From the NCBI GenBank assembly GCA_019245455.1, contig JAFARM010000412.1, forward strand, positions 1 to 11,162: a stretch of 11,162 nt of DNA, read 5' to 3'. Position 1 is the first letter of the stretch. Each line of letters opens with the position of its first letter. The DNA is from Sphingomonadaceae bacterium. Its GTDB lineage: Bacteria; Pseudomonadota; Alphaproteobacteria; Sphingomonadales; Sphingomonadaceae. Shown here piece by piece: positions 10,017 to 11,162 of the stretch. The notes beneath the pieces were generated by a model, which was given only the letters and a program-made list of their open reading frames with translations, had not been told where the DNA came from and made no database searches. The translations under genes were made by a program, and so were the position numbers.

Positions 10017-11162
10017 ATGACCGACATCGTCGATTGCGTCGTCGTCGGCGGCGGCCCGTCGGGGGCCACGGCCGCCATGGACCTCGCTCGCGCCGGACGC
10101 TCGGTCGTGCTGCTCGACCGCGCCGGACGGATCAAGCCGTGCGGTGGCGCGATCCCGCCGCGGCTGATGCGCGACTTCGCCGTGCCTGAATCGGTGCTGG
10201 TCGGCCACGCCACCGCCGCGCGGATGGTCGCCCCGTCGAACCGCGCCGTCGATATGCCGATCGAGGGCGGCTTCGTCGGCATGGTCGATCGCGGCGCGTT
10301 CGACGAATGGCTGCGGAACCGCGCCGCCCTCGCCGGGGCGCGACGCGAAACGGGCACCTATGAGGCGATCGAGCGCGACCCCGACGGCACCACGGTCGTC
10401 GTCTATCGACCCAAGGGCGCGGCTCGCCACGCGGCGCTGCAGCGGCTGAGGACGCGCAGTGTCATCGGTGCCGACGGCGCGCGCTCGGGCGTCGCCCGCG
10501 CCACGCTCAAGAGGGCTGAACGGACGCCGTGCGTCTTTGCCTATCATGAGGTCATCGCCACCCCGCCGGCGACCGACCGCGAGCGCTGCGACATCTATTA
10601 CCAGGGCCATCTGTCGCCCGACTTCTACGCGTGGATCTTCCCGCATGGCGACCAGACCAGCGTCGGCGTCGGCAGCGCCAACAAGGGCTTCAGCCTGAAG
10701 GACGCGGTCGCCCGGCTGCGCGCCGACACCGGGCTCGACGCCGCCGCGACGATCCGTGTCGAGGGCGCGCCGATCCCATTGAAGCCGCTCAAGAAGTGGG
10801 ACAACGGCCGCGACGTCGTCGTCGCCGGCGATGCGGCGGGCGTCGTCGCGCCGGCGTCGGGCGAGGGCATCTACTACGCCATGACCGCCGGGCGCGAAGC
10901 GGCGACATCGGTCGACGAGTTCCTGCAAACTGGCAACCCCAAGGCGCTGGCGGGCGCTCGCCGGCGCTTCATGAAGGCGCACGGGCGCGTCTTCTGGATC
11001 CTGGGGATGATGCAGCACTTCTGGTACCGCAACGACCGCCGCCGCGAGCGCTTCGTGAGCATCTGCCGGGATCCGGACGTGCAGGCCCTGACCTGGCAGG
11101 CCTACATGAACAAGGAGCTGGTCCGTGCTCGGCCCGCCGCCCACCTCCGGATCTTCTTCAAG
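10017..11162 (+). CDS. bchP: Geranylgeranyl reductase BchP (partial, last residues beyond right edge)
   Basis: BchP reduces the geranylgeranyl tail of bacteriochlorophyll in three NADPH-dependent steps to phytyl. The 382 residues present start MTDIVDCVVVGGGPSGATAA. They contain the FAD-binding GxGxxG-type loop (G11-G-G-P-S-G16), the KPCGGAIPP segment (about 41-49), the GADGARSGVAR motif in the middle and the second FAD motif VVVAGDAAGVVAPASGEGI (near 266). The family is usually about 390-400 residues long and no stop is reached, so only a short C-terminal piece is missing. The ATG follows the stop of the PucC-family gene by 3 bp, and AGGGGA (10005-10010) provides the ribosome-binding site. 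The gene sits directly after the synthase and the PucC-family gene, consistent with the last tailoring step of bacteriochlorophyll synthesis. Other geranylgeranyl reductases exist in archaea and for tocopherol, but this context makes BchP clear. Confidence 0.95.
   Translation, partial: MTDIVDCVVVGGGPSGATAAMDLARAGRSVVLLDRAGRIKPCGGAIPPRLMRDFAVPESVLVGHATAARMVAPSNRAVDMPIEGGFVGMVDRGAFDEWLRNRAALAGARRETGTYEAIERDPDGTTVVVYRPKGAARHAALQRLRTRSVIGADGARSGVARATLKRAERTPCVFAYHEVIATPPATDRERCDIYYQGHLSPDFYAWIFPHGDQTSVGVGSANKGFSLKDAVARLRADTGLDAAATIRVEGAPIPLKPLKKWDNGRDVVVAGDAAGVVAPASGEGIYYAMTAGREAATSVDEFLQTGNPKALAGARRRFMKAHGRVFWILGMMQHFWYRNDRRRERFVSICRDPDVQALTWQAYMNKELVRARPAAHLRIFFK

Noticed and set aside
9690..11144. 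484-residue minus-strand open frame
   Set aside because: Shadow of bchP and the PucC-family gene, both supported by family motifs on the plus strand.

Overview
This GC-rich window is part of an anoxygenic photosynthesis gene cluster from an alphaproteobacterium, most likely a sphingomonad-type aerobic anoxygenic phototroph. The assignment to photosynthesis is strong: BchH, BchB, BchN, BchF, an AerR/PpaA-type B12 protein, PpsR, BchG, a PucC-family membrane protein and BchP lie side by side with diagnostic motifs. The sphingomonad placement is an inference from gene order and base composition only.

Layout: the left arm (1-5356) is transcribed leftwards as bchF-bchN-bchB-bchH. It encodes a vinyl hydratase, the two catalytic subunits of dark-operative protochlorophyllide reductase (DPOR) and the large Mg-chelatase subunit, the last cut by the left edge after 685 residues. 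A 263-bp control region (5357-5619) separates it from the right arm (5620-11162), transcribed rightwards as an aerR-like gene, ppsR, bchG, a PucC-family gene and bchP. BchP is cut by the right edge, probably only a few residues before its stop. In both arms successive genes overlap or lie within 3 bp, so each looks like one translationally coupled operon.

How the genes work together: BchH holds protoporphyrin IX during Mg insertion. BchN/BchB reduce protochlorophyllide to chlorophyllide without light, and BchF hydrates the 3-vinyl group. BchG attaches the geranylgeranyl tail and BchP reduces it to phytyl. The PucC-family protein probably assists pigment delivery or light-harvesting complex assembly. 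PpsR is the redox-responsive repressor of such genes, and the AerR-like protein its probable cobalamin-dependent antagonist. The shared control region carries back-to-back TTGACA boxes inside a symmetric array of PpsR-like TGT/ACA half-sites.

Most notable: (1) a roughly 102-bp pair of inverted GC-rich palindromes, resembling an intergenic REP/BIME-type repeat, lies in frame inside bchB and encodes a Pro/Gly-rich linker before the C-terminal domain; (2) the symmetric divergent promoter/operator; (3) the unusual TTG start of ppsR inside the end of the aerR-like gene. No RNA genes, transposases, CRISPR arrays or convincing terminators were seen.
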